Source: Stenopsyche tienmushanensis
Taxonomy: Eukaryota > Arthropoda > Insecta > Trichoptera > Stenopsychidae
Length of the DNA: 64,000 nucleotides
Reading direction: 5' to 3'
Assembly (NCBI GenBank): GCA_008973525.1
Contig: WACJ01000119.1
Coordinates: 372,001 to 436,000, forward strand
Made by a program: the position numbers and the translations under genes. The notes under the pieces were generated by a model, which saw only the letters and a program-made list of their open reading frames with translations, made no database searches and was not told the DNA's origin. Every line of letters begins with the position of its first letter. The first letter of the stretch is position 1. Positions 47,190 to 58,862 of the stretch are shown in pieces.

Positions 47190-48885
47190 TGTAAATGGTC
47201 ACCTTCTTTCGTCAGTAATTAGATCAATAAGCTCACTATCCAATGGATTAAATGTATTTCTAATGAAGGAAACAATGTAAAAAATAAGATACTCCATTTA
47301 AATTTTAATATATCACTATTTATTTTTTTTATAGAAAAAATCCGGGTTATATTTGAACCCCTTCGTATTTGCTACGATATATCAAAATCGTTGTTTTCCA
47401 CCTTCAAATAAAGGATGGCATTTATTTCGGCACTAAGTTTACATCGGGTATTCATCGAAGTTTTCGGGATTTATATTGTTTTTCTGTGCCAAAAACAGAT
47501 CTTGCGCGTTGTTTTTTACGCCCGGGGAAAAGTTTATGCGCACATCGATGTCCCCTTTGTTCCCGTTTATTTATTTTTTCATTCTCAAATCGCACGTCAT
47601 CCTGGGAAAAAGTTCGGGGAGTAGTCCGCGCCCGTAATGAGGTCGGGATATAAACCCGTCAATAATAAAAATAAATCGCCCTTACGACGTGCCCTATTTA
47701 GAAATATATATATATATATTCAAAGAGATGAAAGATGGAACGTAAAAACGTAAAAAAAGGGGGACGCAGAATGGACGTTATCGCAAACAACTTTTTTAAT
47801 TAAGTTACTCTCGACTTTGTCGTGTTTACGTTTGCGCTTTTTCTTCTTTTTGTGTTGCATTTGATTAAGCCGACTCTTTTCTCTTCGACCGACTGTATTT
47901 CGTTGTTGAAATATGACTAACAGAATTTGGCTTTGACGGGAGACGACCCGGAAAAAAATATTAGCGCCTGTTTAAATTTAAATTCGTTCCTTCTTCGAGC
48001 AGGATCGCCATCTTTTCAAATGGGGATTTTGCTGGGAGACGTTGTTTTTTAATCCATTGTCTTCCATTTAAGATGGATATGGGTCGTTGATTGTATTTTT
48101 GAGCCCCCAAATGCAATGCGACAGTGTTGAACATCTCAAATTTTGAGGATTTAAATTCGCATCCCTCATAATCAAACATCGAATAACCAACCCCCCAAGC
48201 GAACCGCTTATAAATATGAATTATTTCGCTCGGATTTTTTTTATTCGTTCACTTTTATGTACTGTTTTACACACACGCAAATGGACTGCTCCCTAAATTT
48301 TGTGCTTACATTGAGCCCCATACTAAAAGCAAACAGGGATGCGGGAATCAAAAGCCCAAAAAGGAGCCAAGCACAGTAAACAGATTTATTCTGCATGTGG
48401 GTACATTTACGGTTTAATTTGCGCGGTTTTAAGAGAATAAGTGTAAAACGCAAATTGTTCGCCGTTATGAATGATTATGTCACTTGTGTTTATTGATATT
48501 GATGATCTCGCTCGCCAAAACCGCACAATGCCGATGATTTATTGCGTGATGATCCAATCGGACATGTTTATAAATATCAATTCGCTCGTGTATAAATAAT
48601 TAGGCTTCCGTATCAATTGATCTGGGTTGTTTTCGTCGGGTTCTGAATGGGGGTTGACGTAATTTTTTATTCATCGAGATCGCATCACGCATCCCCAATT
48701 ACGAGTCGAACTTCAAACAACAATTACCCCGAATGAAAACCGACCCCATTATGCGATTGTCGTTCTTTCAGAACTTAATTCGTAATTCATGTTCGAGCCG
48801 GAGAAAATTGATGCCGTTGAATAATTCAAAACGTTTATGTTGCTTATTGTCGAGTGATGATTTCTAATCTGTTGATATTGACCAA
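47190..48885. other. unassigned intronic stretch
   Basis: No gene recognised. It is mostly free of the dispersed repeats. A short (AT)n run lies near 47706-47720. Confidence 0.4.
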
Positions 48886-48889
48886 TTAA

Positions 48890-49150
48890 GTGGGTGTCTA
48901 GAAATTTGAAAAAGTCGATTTTGTTTTTTTTTGCGTTTCTTTAAAGTTTAGACTTTTAAGAATATATTTCCCAAAGAAATTTCCAAAATTTTAATTATTT
49001 ACGGATTTATAGCTTTTTTAGTGAAGCGACAACTAAGCTGGTCCTACCAGAATGAAATCTTTAAACGCGTTTTTCTCGAAACCATTTTTTTCAACACGGT
49101 CGATATCATATCTCGAGTTTTAATCAATTTATTTACTTCAAATTTGGTGT
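48890..49150 (-). mobile_element. MITE family D, copy 3 (one end)
   Basis: TTAA at 48886-48889 is followed by GTGGGTGTCTAGAAATTTG. The reverse strand then carries the family core (CGCGTTT, GATATGA, TCAATTTA tracts). The other end was not found. Confidence 0.55.
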
Positions 49151-49168
49151 AAATCATTTGGTATCAAC

Positions 49169-49744
49169 AGTGCCAAAAATACATGCCGTTTTTACACTTT
49201 TGTTTAGAAAAATTATATAAAAATAAGAAAAGTTTGTTTTGTAATCATTTTTTTGTTATACACTTTAAATTTTATACACTTTTTGTTATACATCACCTGT
49301 CTTATCGTCTGTACATGTAAAAATTTCGCAGAAAAGTGCAAAAATCAAGCTGCATCCAATAAAAGTGATGCTGTGCATTTTGTTTTGAAAGGATCGTTCA
49401 GTTTGAATTGCTGCCAAATAATAATTTGATTATTTAAGACATGTATTATTAACAATTAGAAAGATTGAAACTCAATGAAATTCGTCTGGAATCATTAAAA
49501 AAATAGGGACTTTTAATGGAACTTACTATTGTATCCAATTTATTCCTCTACCTTGACACTGCTTTTCTTGGTTTTTTGCTTCTAAACCAATTAATTCTCA
49601 ACAAGAACATTTAAAAAAATCTGTAAATCAAATGACAAATTGTAATAGATTCATAGGAATAATTCATTATTGATTAAATTTTTGTCGGTTTTTTTTATTA
49701 CATCTATAAAACTGTCATAAAAAACGGCACGTATTTTTGGCACT
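49169..49744. mobile_element. MITE-like unit with 25-bp TIRs
   Basis: The arms 49169-49193 and 49720-49744 are reverse complements at 24 of 25 positions (AGTGCCAAAAATACATGCCG...). The preceding CA at the left end would give a hAT-like CAGTGCC start, but no 8-bp duplication is clear. The interior is non-coding. Confidence 0.6.
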
Positions 49745-49940
49745 ATCGACGTTTAAGGAAATATTTTTATTTTGTGGTTGTAAAACACTGGTATTTTATT
49801 GCAATTTCTTCAATCTAAGTACATACCAATATTTATATTCACTGCTGGAACTTGTGTGCTATAAAAATTCAACTCACTAATCAAAGGGTTATAATATCAT
49901 CGAATAAGAAACTTCTTGATCCCGTCACTGAAGAAAGACG

Positions 49941-50129
49941 GCGAGAAGCAGCATCCTCTGTTGCGCAACGCGTAATTATTCGTTGTTTCATAAACGAAGG
50001 CGTTAAATTTTGATAAAACTTGAGGTACAGGTCGGCATGTAACAGTCTGCAAGCTGCTTGATGCCGCTAAATCTGCTTAAATGAAAATTAATAATTACGC
50101 GTTGCGCAACATATGATGCTATTTCTCGC
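49941..50129. repeat. 189-bp foldback, 40-bp arms
   Basis: Arms 49941-49980 and 50090-50129 match inverted at 36 of 40 positions. A perfect 21-bp core begins GTTGCGCAACGCGTAATTAT. The loop is about 109 bp. It could be a small foldback MITE or a transcribed hairpin. Confidence 0.75.
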
Positions 50130-50249
50130 ATTTTTATTTAATAGCAAAATTGATACGATTCCTATCCTATGGAATAAATCTGTTTCTAATGAGGGGAATA
50201 ATGCAGAAATATCTTCTTCTTATAGTTTAATCTTATATATAAAAATTAA

Positions 50250-50470
50250 TTGGGTTTTGTTCGTTCGAAATGCGCTGCCATACCGTTCATAGGATTGCAA
50301 TAAAACTTCGTCCACTTATTGCTAAGGATTCCGCGAGTAATATAAGTATAGTCTAATATAAAAATTAATGTTTGTTTGTCCGTATTTAATGCGCTGCCAT
50401 ACCGTTCATTCGATTGCAATAAAACTTTGCCAACTTATTGTTTGCACTTTCTCAAATAATATAGATATAG
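50250..50470 (+). repeat. family C: second pair of ~120-bp units
   Basis: TGCGCTGCCATACCGTTCAT occurs at about 50271 and again about 119 bp later, with the same downstream words as at 46830-47180. Confidence 0.65.
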
Positions 50471-51295
50471 TGCAATTAACTTACAGTAGATCTTATATAT
50501 ACGATATTTTTAGAATTACTACTTGTGTGGCATTTTTTTAAATTTATATTAAGTTTTTGAAAATATAAGAACCAATTTTGAGGAATCTCAGCGACAAAAT
50601 GACGGCCATTTGGATAATATTAACCTTAAAAAATGATTTTCCGGGATATTTTGTATCTGTATTTTTTTCATGATTATTTAAAAAAAAATTCGGATTATAT
50701 TTGAACTTACCTATATTTACATGTTTTATATAATTGATTGATTTACGCGATTTTGCAAAAATCTGCATAAATATAAACATGTAAAATACATAAATCTGAA
50801 ATCAAAATCATATCATCGAGTGCATATCATTTGCTATTTATATATTATTTATTAAAAAAATTTTTTGCATTATAAAGTCATAGTTAAAAAGTATTGGATC
50901 GAAAGATGTAGGATTGTAAATACCTAAGCGAACAGACAGACAGACATACATTCGATTTCATTTAATAGAATAAATATGCTCATAACATCCTTATCTGCTA
51001 TATTTTCTTCCATGGAACACAGGAAACATTGAATAAAAATCTATATTGCCATTATTAATAATCTGAAGTGTAGATAGTGTCAGATTGTGGAGGGCATACT
51101 TTCAATGCCAACAGTAGATATCTTACCATATCATTTCGCATTGTTACCCGATTCAATCACAGTCAGTACGACCAAACATTTCGTCTGTGTATTTTGAAGC
51201 GATGTTTAGTTAGTTAAAAAATATTCTTATTTTATTGAAATAAAAAAAAACCAATCAAACAGCTACATTAGCTAAATGAAAGAATATTTTTTCAG

Positions 51296-51384
51296 AGCCA
51301 TCTCCACTGTACGACAATAACCATTACCACGAGGAATGCCTTCGCTGCAACTCCTGCGGCCTGAACCTTACAGGACCAAATCAA
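51296..51384 (+). CDS. rad: radish-like gene, exon C: centre of LIM-type zinc module
   Basis: This is an 89-nt exon between acceptor TATTTTTTCAG and donor GTAAAC. Its first two bases complete a Glu codon begun in exon B, and it ends on a whole codon. It encodes about 30 residues containing NNHYHEECLRCNSCGLNLTG. The H-x2-C-x2-C-x2-C array is the LIM signature joining the two zinc fingers. With exon D (C-x2-H) the second finger is complete. The first finger's C-x2-C pair is not in the adjoining part of exon B. The assignment as LIM-type is strong; the full domain is not shown in this window. Confidence 0.85.
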
Positions 51385-51429
51385 GTAAACATTTTTTTTA
51401 TGATTTTACTAAATATAAAAATCAGCATT

Positions 51430-51900
51430 TGTACCGTCCGACGTCAGATCACGGTCGGTAAGACTTTCCGCGAATTCGTCCCGGTCTCCACGTGTTATGA
51501 TACGGATGCATCTTGAGAGCACGGCGCCCCTCGGCGATGGATTTATTCGAGGAATCTTTTTCCGATACGATTGTTGTTTCGCGGATATCCGGTGTTAGTT
51601 GTGCTAAATCCTAAGATTGTTCTCCGCACACGTTCCAAGTTTGCTGAAGCCCCTGAGCGGATGGATCATGCGAGGGAACAATGCGCTCCTCTCTTTGTGC
51701 TCGTTTGCACAAACGCTCGAAATCATCTGGGTGACAAGTTTGCAAATATTTGCCCCCGACGTTTGTTCATCCATACGAGATACCTCTCTGTACACAGACG
51801 GCACACTCAGCTACCTGGTCACGTACCCGAAGGATGTAACACTAGCGAACATCGTCTGTCATAGGATAGGGTGTCCATGACTCCTCGAATTTGTCACATT
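51430..51900. other. GC-richer intronic block, unidentified
   Basis: It is about half GC, unlike the flanks, with overlapping open frames of 66-97 codons on both strands. It resembles no dispersed repeat seen here, and no splice pattern makes it an exon. Confidence 0.35.
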
Positions 51901-52045
51901 TTCAATTGAGCCATGGCCGATATCTCACCCATCAATGCATTCACCATAAGACTTGTATACATCTACGACACGTGAAATGTCCGAATTATGATACCGATGA
52001 CACAACATATGTGCCATAGCCTAGATAATCGTTCCAACAAAAGTA

Positions 52046-53257
52046 CAGGATGTGTCCCCAAAGTCATGAAATATGCATATTATTTTAAAAGATTCATTGA
52101 CATTATAAGTCTACAACATTTATACAGCAACGAAAATGCTTTTGTATGCTAGCATCATAAATCTCCGCTTGATCTTTTTGGATTGTCTTTTATCCAGAAA
52201 AGCTTGTCCCTCCTGTTCGGATGGGTCTTACACTCTATGGTGCCCACCTATAAAACCCCAGGGGGGCAACCCTACGCCTTTGGGTAACTCCTGGAGTATT
52301 GATCTAGAATGGAAATGCGTGAAAGCAGCATCGTCAGCCCAGCTAACACGAGCGCCTGGTTAAGTCGTATACCCAAGAGGAATGTAGAACTACCAATTAC
52401 AGAAGGAGTAAGAAGACTCTGTGCAAAAGGTGATAACATTATCTTCAACAGCTCAGTGCATACAGGGGAGAACAGCTTTCGGCTACTCAAACGGTGACTC
52501 GTCTCCATGGTTAGGTACTACAAATGACCGAACCAATATGAATACCATGGGGAAGGGCATTCTATCATCTACTGCAGTCCACTTCAAACTGAGGTTGGAT
52601 TCGTAGTAGCAGTAATCTCGCGTAGTAGTTTCTATTATATTAAGCGTAGCCTTCGATTGCACATTCCTGCAAGAACCTCGCCTCCTTTGGATGGTGCAGA
52701 ATGTAAGGGGTTGGTGCCTGGATCAAAAAAAGGTGGAGGACACTCCTGTGTCCAACATACCATTAAGTCGGTATCTGTCCAATCTCAACTTATCCCTTCT
52801 GTGCAAAACGATCCAAAAAACTCACGCGTGGCGATCACGAGACTTTGACTGTGCTCCGGTGTAAGCATTCTGGGCACTCATCATACACACAACTTCTTGT
52901 AACCAAGCTTTTCCGACATACAACATTAGTACAGATTTTCCACTTCTGACACCAATGTAGTGTAGATCAATTGATGGTTCCATTAAAGTATAACTTACTC
53001 AGAACAAACTAACCCACTTCATGATATATTGTCGACTCATCACATCACTACCATGAACTTCCACGGGCTTCCTGGCCATCTTCAGTTTTGGGAACGCTGA
53101 GGTGTGCCACTTGGCACTGGTGGTTCCGAAACAAGGGTGCATTAAATCAGATATAGTGATTCTATTGGCTCTATCCTGATTAAACAGATTAAAAAATGCT
53201 GCGACCAGTAGGGATGTTACAAAAAAATATATTTCATGACTTTTGGGACACAACCTG
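52046..53257 (-). mobile_element. mariner-bounded chimera carrying LINE and LTR pieces
   Basis: The left end is TA then CAGGATGTGTCCCCAAAGTC. The right end is its inverted match (27 of 29 positions) followed by TA at 53258-53259. Inside, from the right on the - strand, are a transposase start reading KPVEVHGSDVMSRQ (about 53020-53075), an LTR end, a tRNA-Leu-type primer site (52940-52954), an ACAACTTCTTGTAA block, LINE block B and a mariner scrap near 52165-52190. The 1212-bp length is that of an ordinary mariner, but most of the transposase is replaced. Confidence 0.65.
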
Positions 53258-53362
53258 TATACTCGCGTTTATAACGCAGCTTATTTATTTTTAATATTGA
53301 GCATTATATATTTTTAATAATGAGCAAAAATCATTTGTATAACATTTATATTCTAGCTAAAA

Positions 53363-53882
53363 GGGGGGTATTCTAGTCTAAAGCCACAAATTTTGGGTGA
53401 TATTTCAAATTCGATAAAAAAGAAACAAAAAATATTTTTAAAATACATTTTTTTTACCAAATATTTAATAATTTACAAATAAAATAAAAAAGGAAAAAAA
53501 TAAAATTTAAGATGGCGACTGTTAAAAAAGTTCATTTTTTTATAATTTATTTTAAATAGTTAAAAATAAAATTTTGATCTAAATCTGGTAGGGACAATAG
53601 AAGGTTATATGGAAAAAGTTTATATTAAATTTGAAGTAAATCAATTAATTAGAATCTGAGATATCATGTCAACCGTATTGAAAAAAGTAGTTTCGAGAAA
53701 AACGCGTTTACAAATTTAATTCTGGTAGAAGCGGCTTAGTTGCCGCGTCACTAAAATAGCTATAATTCCGTAAATAATTAGAATTATGAAAATTTTTTTG
53801 GAGGGCACATTTTTATAAGTCTAATCTTTGAAACAATGAAAAGAAAATCGATTTTTTCAAAATTCTAGACTAGAATGCCTCC
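53363..53882 (+). mobile_element. MITE family D, copy 4 (best TIRs)
   Basis: It begins GGGGGGTATTCTAGTCTAAAG and ends with the inverted version (TTCTAGACTAGAATGCCTCC), followed by TTAA at 53883-53886. The left TTAA is degraded. It is 520 bp and non-coding. The core includes GTAGTTTCGAGAAAAACGCG. Confidence 0.7.
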
Positions 53883-53886
53883 TTAA

Positions 53887-55370
53887 AATAATTTTCTTTA
53901 AAATTATTAAACCCAATGCAAAATATTTGAAAATCTTAATCAAACTGTTATTATATTCCAATGAAAATGAACAAATGGATGCCGCATGAATTGACGCATT
54001 TGATCAACATTTTTAATAGATATAAATGTTATATAAATGAAATATTGCGTTTTGAGAAAACAAAACACTTTGAAAATGAATCGGACATTTCATGTGTATC
54101 CTAATAAATGGACTTCCATTTCACTTCATATTTATTTATTTCATTGCATATTTATGTGTTTAAAACACATTGCCTGTAGATTAGAACCCAATATGACTGA
54201 GTCACTACTTCCACTGCTTAATTGCGGGACTATCTACAGATAGATTTAATATAATTTGTTATAGAATCTTCAATAATGGGCACCCTAAGCTAGAATATCA
54301 TCCAATTGTTCCACTTTTTAGGCATTTTATTTGAATTTTCATTCAGTCAAATTGAAATTAAATAAGAATTGTTTACGTAAAATATATTTTGTATTTAAAT
54401 TATATACAGTGAAACCCTGAAATTACGTATAATTTTTACAATCCATTTTCATTTTGGCATATTCATAACAAAATTTACATTTGTTCGAAATTTGTTGAAA
54501 TTGTTGTTTTGGTTTATAATCTTTACAAATAAATTGCTGTTGGAATTGCATTACATTGTTAGGGTTTGGTTGAAATAAAATAATTGATACCAGAAATCCT
54601 AGAACCAACGAAGGATATGAACGAGATGAAATAGAAGATACCATGGAGCAAAACGTCGTGGATGCTTGGGAACAATTTTTAATGAACCCTTACTGAAGTA
54701 CATGGACAATTAGTGACAATTGGTGACATTGTAGATAGCCAAATCCAAGAATATTCGTCTGATGAAGAAAATATGAAGAACAAAGAGAATGCGGCCATAT
54801 TCATGACAAGAAAAACGTTAATTAAAAAGAGCTAATAACTCTTTGGAATACATATTAGGGGGGTCCGAAAGTATTCGAAAATTTTGAGACCATATGCCCA
54901 GTTTGTGTCCAGACACAGTAACGGAAACATCTTATTTGAAGGTTAGTTGTAGAACTATCATAATTGTACAATTACATACTACTGAAATTGGTATGATAAA
55001 AAAATATTGGTATCGAGGTTTTCTCGCAAAAAAATCATTTTTTAGAAGAAGAAAAATTACATGAAAATGATTTATGCAAATCCTTTGGTATTTGCTTTTG
55101 GAAATGATCCCACATTATGGTCAGAATTTGAGGATTGAAATTCAGAGGTTAAACTATTTCCTGGCATACTCTGGAGGTAAATTTAGATATGAACATACCA
55201 AGGGTCCAAGGGAGGAATTGAGCTTCTTACATACAACCCGAAAACGCCTACAAAATGGGCGTACATATATGTCATGGCTGATTTCAGTACGAGCTACTTA
55301 GAACCGAAATAATCTCGAAACCAATTGTTGTACGAGAGCAGTCCCAAAATTACACAATCTAACAAAGAAA
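53887..55370. other. AT-rich intronic stretch
   Basis: 54600-55300 has patchy open segments on +, for example 55074-55301. They could be an old transposase, but I recognise no motif. Confidence 0.4.
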
Positions 55371-55375
55371 ACACA

Positions 55376-56605
55376 AAAAAATGGAAAAATATATCTTTAG
55401 CCATCAACCGTCGACTCTACCTCTTAATTGTTGGCAAATCTTTTACCACTGAGTCATTTTTTCTGTTTGGCGAATAGGGGGCATGAAGAAGCAATTCGAC
55501 TTGAATTAATTAATTTTGGCCACCAAGATAACGGATGTGTAAACTGGCGCATTTTCTAATTAAATGACACTTTCTGTTTAGCAAAATGCCGCCCAATTTT
55601 TTTCTTGATTTCACTACTTAAATGTTGCAATAAGTTCGCACTCCAATTACAGAGCCTCGTTCATGACCGCAGACCATGTTTTGTGAACATGTTTAGGCAT
55701 GGCGTCCAATCGCGAGGCGCTAATTCGTCATATCAGCGGTCTGAAAAACGGACCGGTTGAGCACATAGATCTTATTTCGCTTCTTTTTGGGATTTTCGTG
55801 GCATTTTTGGCAAAAAATGCATACCCAGTGCATTCAATGATCTTTACAATAATGGAAAAAGTCTCAATGCGCAGAAAATATAGATAGTTCGCGCCAAATA
55901 AGGTTGCAAACGAGACTTAACTTTTTCCCACTCATAAAACCTGTATATTTATCTATGATATTAAATGATCTCTCGCGAACATGGATTTTGAATTCATGTT
56001 TTGCACATTGCTGTGCGCTTTTGTTGAGCGAGCTGGCATGATCCCTAATAGCTGGATTAATAAATGATGTGGATACCGTGTCTGCCATCCATCCAATACC
56101 ATTTTATGGATTATCAACGCCATTTTTAGTGTGGTCGCCTCACTTAATCGACCACTGCGATGTTCGTCTTGGCAGATCGTACAGCTTCATTTAAACTCTA
56201 CAATACAATATGAAATGAAGACCTGATTTTTATGAACAAAAAAAATTGGCACAACTTCTGATGTATGGAAAAAAAAAATTCGATAGTCAAAATAGTTACA
56301 AGCCCGACATGAATTTACTACAAAATTGGATGCCAATTTGCACAATTTCACCGAAGAAAATATTCAACATCCTTGATTATGCTGTACAGTTATCAAAAAA
56401 GCTTGCCGAAGACCATCACGAATTTCTCCAAAAAGAAAAAGACATGCCTTCTCTGCATCGTTTCCAAGATACCACTGAATGTGTTGTCAATAGCAGCTTG
56501 AATATTGTTCTTCAGTCGAACCAAGATCTTTGGATGGTCCTTAGATCTCCCATACGATTCATATTATACATTTTTGAAATAAGGTAGTTTCCTTGCCGCA
56601 CCCTG
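55376..56605 (-). pseudogene. decayed mariner element
   Basis: From the right: an inverted CAGGGTGCGGCAAGGAAACT terminus ending at 56605 before TA, an N-terminal transposase scrap (GRLSEATTLKMALIIHKMVL, 56100-56170), a block shared with 4970-5075 and 60058-60150, and a C-terminal scrap at 55395-55480 resembling the motif read at 58735-58862. The order and length suit one mariner. The + ORF at 56246-56587 lies within it and is not supported as a gene. Confidence 0.5.
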
Positions 56606-56847
56606 TATTACGTCCTATTTATGATACATATCAAAATAAAAATACGATTGTTTGTTAAATTAGTATTTTATAGTCATATTGGTCATTTTTTTAACAATAA
56701 ATTCTCGATTAATTTCGAAATATCATCTTTTTCGTGAGCGGTGAGCATTTATGAAGCGTAATTTTGGCGTTTTACTGTGTATATTTTTGTAATTTGATCA
56801 TTTTTCGACTCAACAATTAAACTGCTTCACACGAGCGATTGTTTGAT

Positions 56848-57027
56848 ATGATGGACGAAGACTTGCCGAAGCTAATGCTTAACCATTTGACGTACGATGC
56901 AGAACTTCGATGCGATTGGGCGAAACGAACGGTCAAGCGCATCATAGTTTTGCACAGCGTGCACTTGCACAGACGTGGTTCTTATTGTGTTTTCGTTCGT
57001 TTTGATAATAGGTTGTTGATTTCACAG
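56848..57027 (+). other. open in-frame extension upstream of exon D
   Basis: From ATGATG at 56848 the frame stays open for 60 codons and runs without a stop through the acceptor into exon D in its reading frame. The encoded stretch (MMDEDLPKLMLNHL...) has no domain I know. It could be an alternative first exon. The clear acceptor at 57025-57027 favours intron status in the main transcript. Confidence 0.3.
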
Positions 57028-57214
57028 AAGCGGGCGCGCCGTTTCAAAAACGCCATCCTGTGCGACTTGCACTTTGCTGACGTGGCCCTGATGGAGTGCA
57101 GCGACTTCATGCAGCAGTTGCGCAGCTTCAAGCCGCAGTCTTTGGGCTGCGCCGTGGCACGCCGCAAAAGCAGCACCACCCTAATCTTCCCACTGCCACC
57201 TCAAGCATGCTCTG
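57028..57214 (+). CDS. rad: radish-like gene, exon D: end of LIM module
   Basis: This is a 187-nt exon, acceptor GTTGATTTCACAG, donor GTAAAC. It starts in phase 0 after exon C and carries one base (G) to exon E. It encodes about 62 residues: KRARRFKNAILCDLHFADVA supplies C-x2-H, the last ligands of the second LIM zinc finger. ECSDFMQQLRSFKPQSLGC and a basic ARRKSSTTLIFPLPPQAC segment follow. RRKSS is another PKA-type site just after the zinc module. The reading frame also continues three more open codons' worth and beyond into the intron to a stop at about 57241, so intron retention would truncate the protein. Confidence 0.85.
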
Positions 57215-58730
57215 GTAAACACTCATCCTCACGTGCCATCTAAATCACATCATCTGACATTCAACTCAAAAAAAGCCTCATAGGACACGCGTTATAACTT
57301 GGAAAGGTTGAGCTTGTATAGGCGCGGTAGGGCAAATTGGCCTGAACGTCATGAAAAGTGTAACTCAAGAGCTGGTCAGACATCACAGAGACGTTATACG
57401 CATGTGCCGTGTCGCCTCTACTGTATGTGTCAAATACACATATAATCATTTTTTCAATTCAATTGATGTAGCGGTAAATAATCAAAAGAAAAGCTTACAG
57501 CTACGAGACTACAAACGAGTCTGGCTGTGTAAATACCTCTTCTCGCTGTCAAGGTCAATCTTGTTTCTTACGCAAACGCATTTCAACGAACAACAAAAAT
57601 ATGTAACACCCAGAAAGTCTTTTAGTTGTATCTGAAGGCATTTAAGGTGTTGATGTAGATAGTCTTACAAAGTCATTGCGACATGCATTCGAATAATCCT
57701 GAGAGAGTATGCACGCACACGTTGCGAGCAGCGCTCTATAGCACTTTATAGCTACATTCATTAAATTGAATAAATCATTGTTACATAAGATATTTATGTT
57801 AATTTCTATTAAATGTAACCCGAGGAATGTGAGTATTTCATCGACCTTTTCAAAATATTATACGCGTGTTCCATGACGGTATGTATATAAATTTCATGAA
57901 ATATACATAGGAGATATGTGTGCCAGCATGTGACCCAAGACTCTTTGATTTATATCTTATTTTACCGAGCGTACCCAGATTTTCCCACCGGAGAATAGAA
58001 AATGGAAGGAAAACTTCGGAAAATGCGAGCGTCAAAAATATTGGCGATCGTCATTTTTCATAATGTAGTATTTGTGTTGTTTTGCAGGTGGCGATGTGAT
58101 TTATGATCCTTTGATGTGTGTTTTATTTATATACGATGAAGCATTTTAAATAGGATCGGTATAATTATCGATGGAAGATCTGACCAATGGATGAAGCGAT
58201 CGCACCGAGATCGAATTTAAATGGCTCAGGCCGCCCACTCTAAGTTAGGACGCCAAGCTCTTTATTAGACTTGTTTGGTGTTCAACCTACAGTGTTGGGA
58301 CTGAGCTCCATTCTCAATGTCTACGTCGGGATCTTCGGAATGTAATACTTGATGTGTCGGGATAAGGTATTGTGTAATTGATTGATGCGATTGAAGATTT
58401 GGTCCATCATAGGAAATGCTGATCGATGTCTTCGATTGATGATGATGAACTGTATGAACAGTCTGCAGGCTTTATGAGTTGTTTAATTGCAAACTTAATG
58501 TCTTTCTATGCCTTGATGCCCATTTTGCTTGCATTGATTTATTATTTTAATTTACATTTCACTGATCTTTCGACGATCAACTTGTATTAAAGGATCTACC
58601 AATGTGACGCTTAGATGTCAGCATTATATAATGTTTACACGCGACGTCTTTTCGAATAACATAAGCCAAAAATATCCAAAAATTTCTCAACATATAGACA
58701 TTTAATAGCTCAGATACCCTGTTTATAGTG
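57215..58730. other. intronic stretch
   Basis: Repeat H copy 4 lies at 57704-57750. Nothing else recognised. Confidence 0.4.
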
Positions 58731-58734
58731 AGAA

Positions 58735-58862
58735 TGAGTCGAGCTCATCAAAATAGCTATCAACCGCTGACTCTACCTCTTCACTGTCACAGGCAAATAT
58801 TTTACCACCGAGTCATTTTTTTATGTTTAGAAAAATAAAATAGTCTGTGGGGGCTAAATCTG
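58735..58862 (-). pseudogene. mariner transposase C-terminal scrap
   Basis: With one frame change the - strand reads PDLAPTDYFIFLNIKK, then SEEVESAV and a short acidic end. This is the third catalytic Asp region of a mariner. It abuts LINE block B at about 58863. Confidence 0.65.

Larger units (their letters stand above)
29427..51295 (+). other. rad: 21.9-kb intron of the radish-like gene
   Basis: It is defined by a GTGAGT donor and an ATATTTTTTCAG acceptor with matching phase (one base carried over, completing Glu). It is filled with transposon relics listed separately and AT-rich sequence. A LIM module needs a C-x2-C pair about 17-23 residues before the His in exon C, and none is encoded at the end of exon B. 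A small exon inside this intron is therefore possible, but I could not identify one. Confidence 0.7.

Noticed and set aside
56246..56587. 113-codon + ORF
   Set aside because: It lies inside a decayed mariner on the other strand and reads no known domain.
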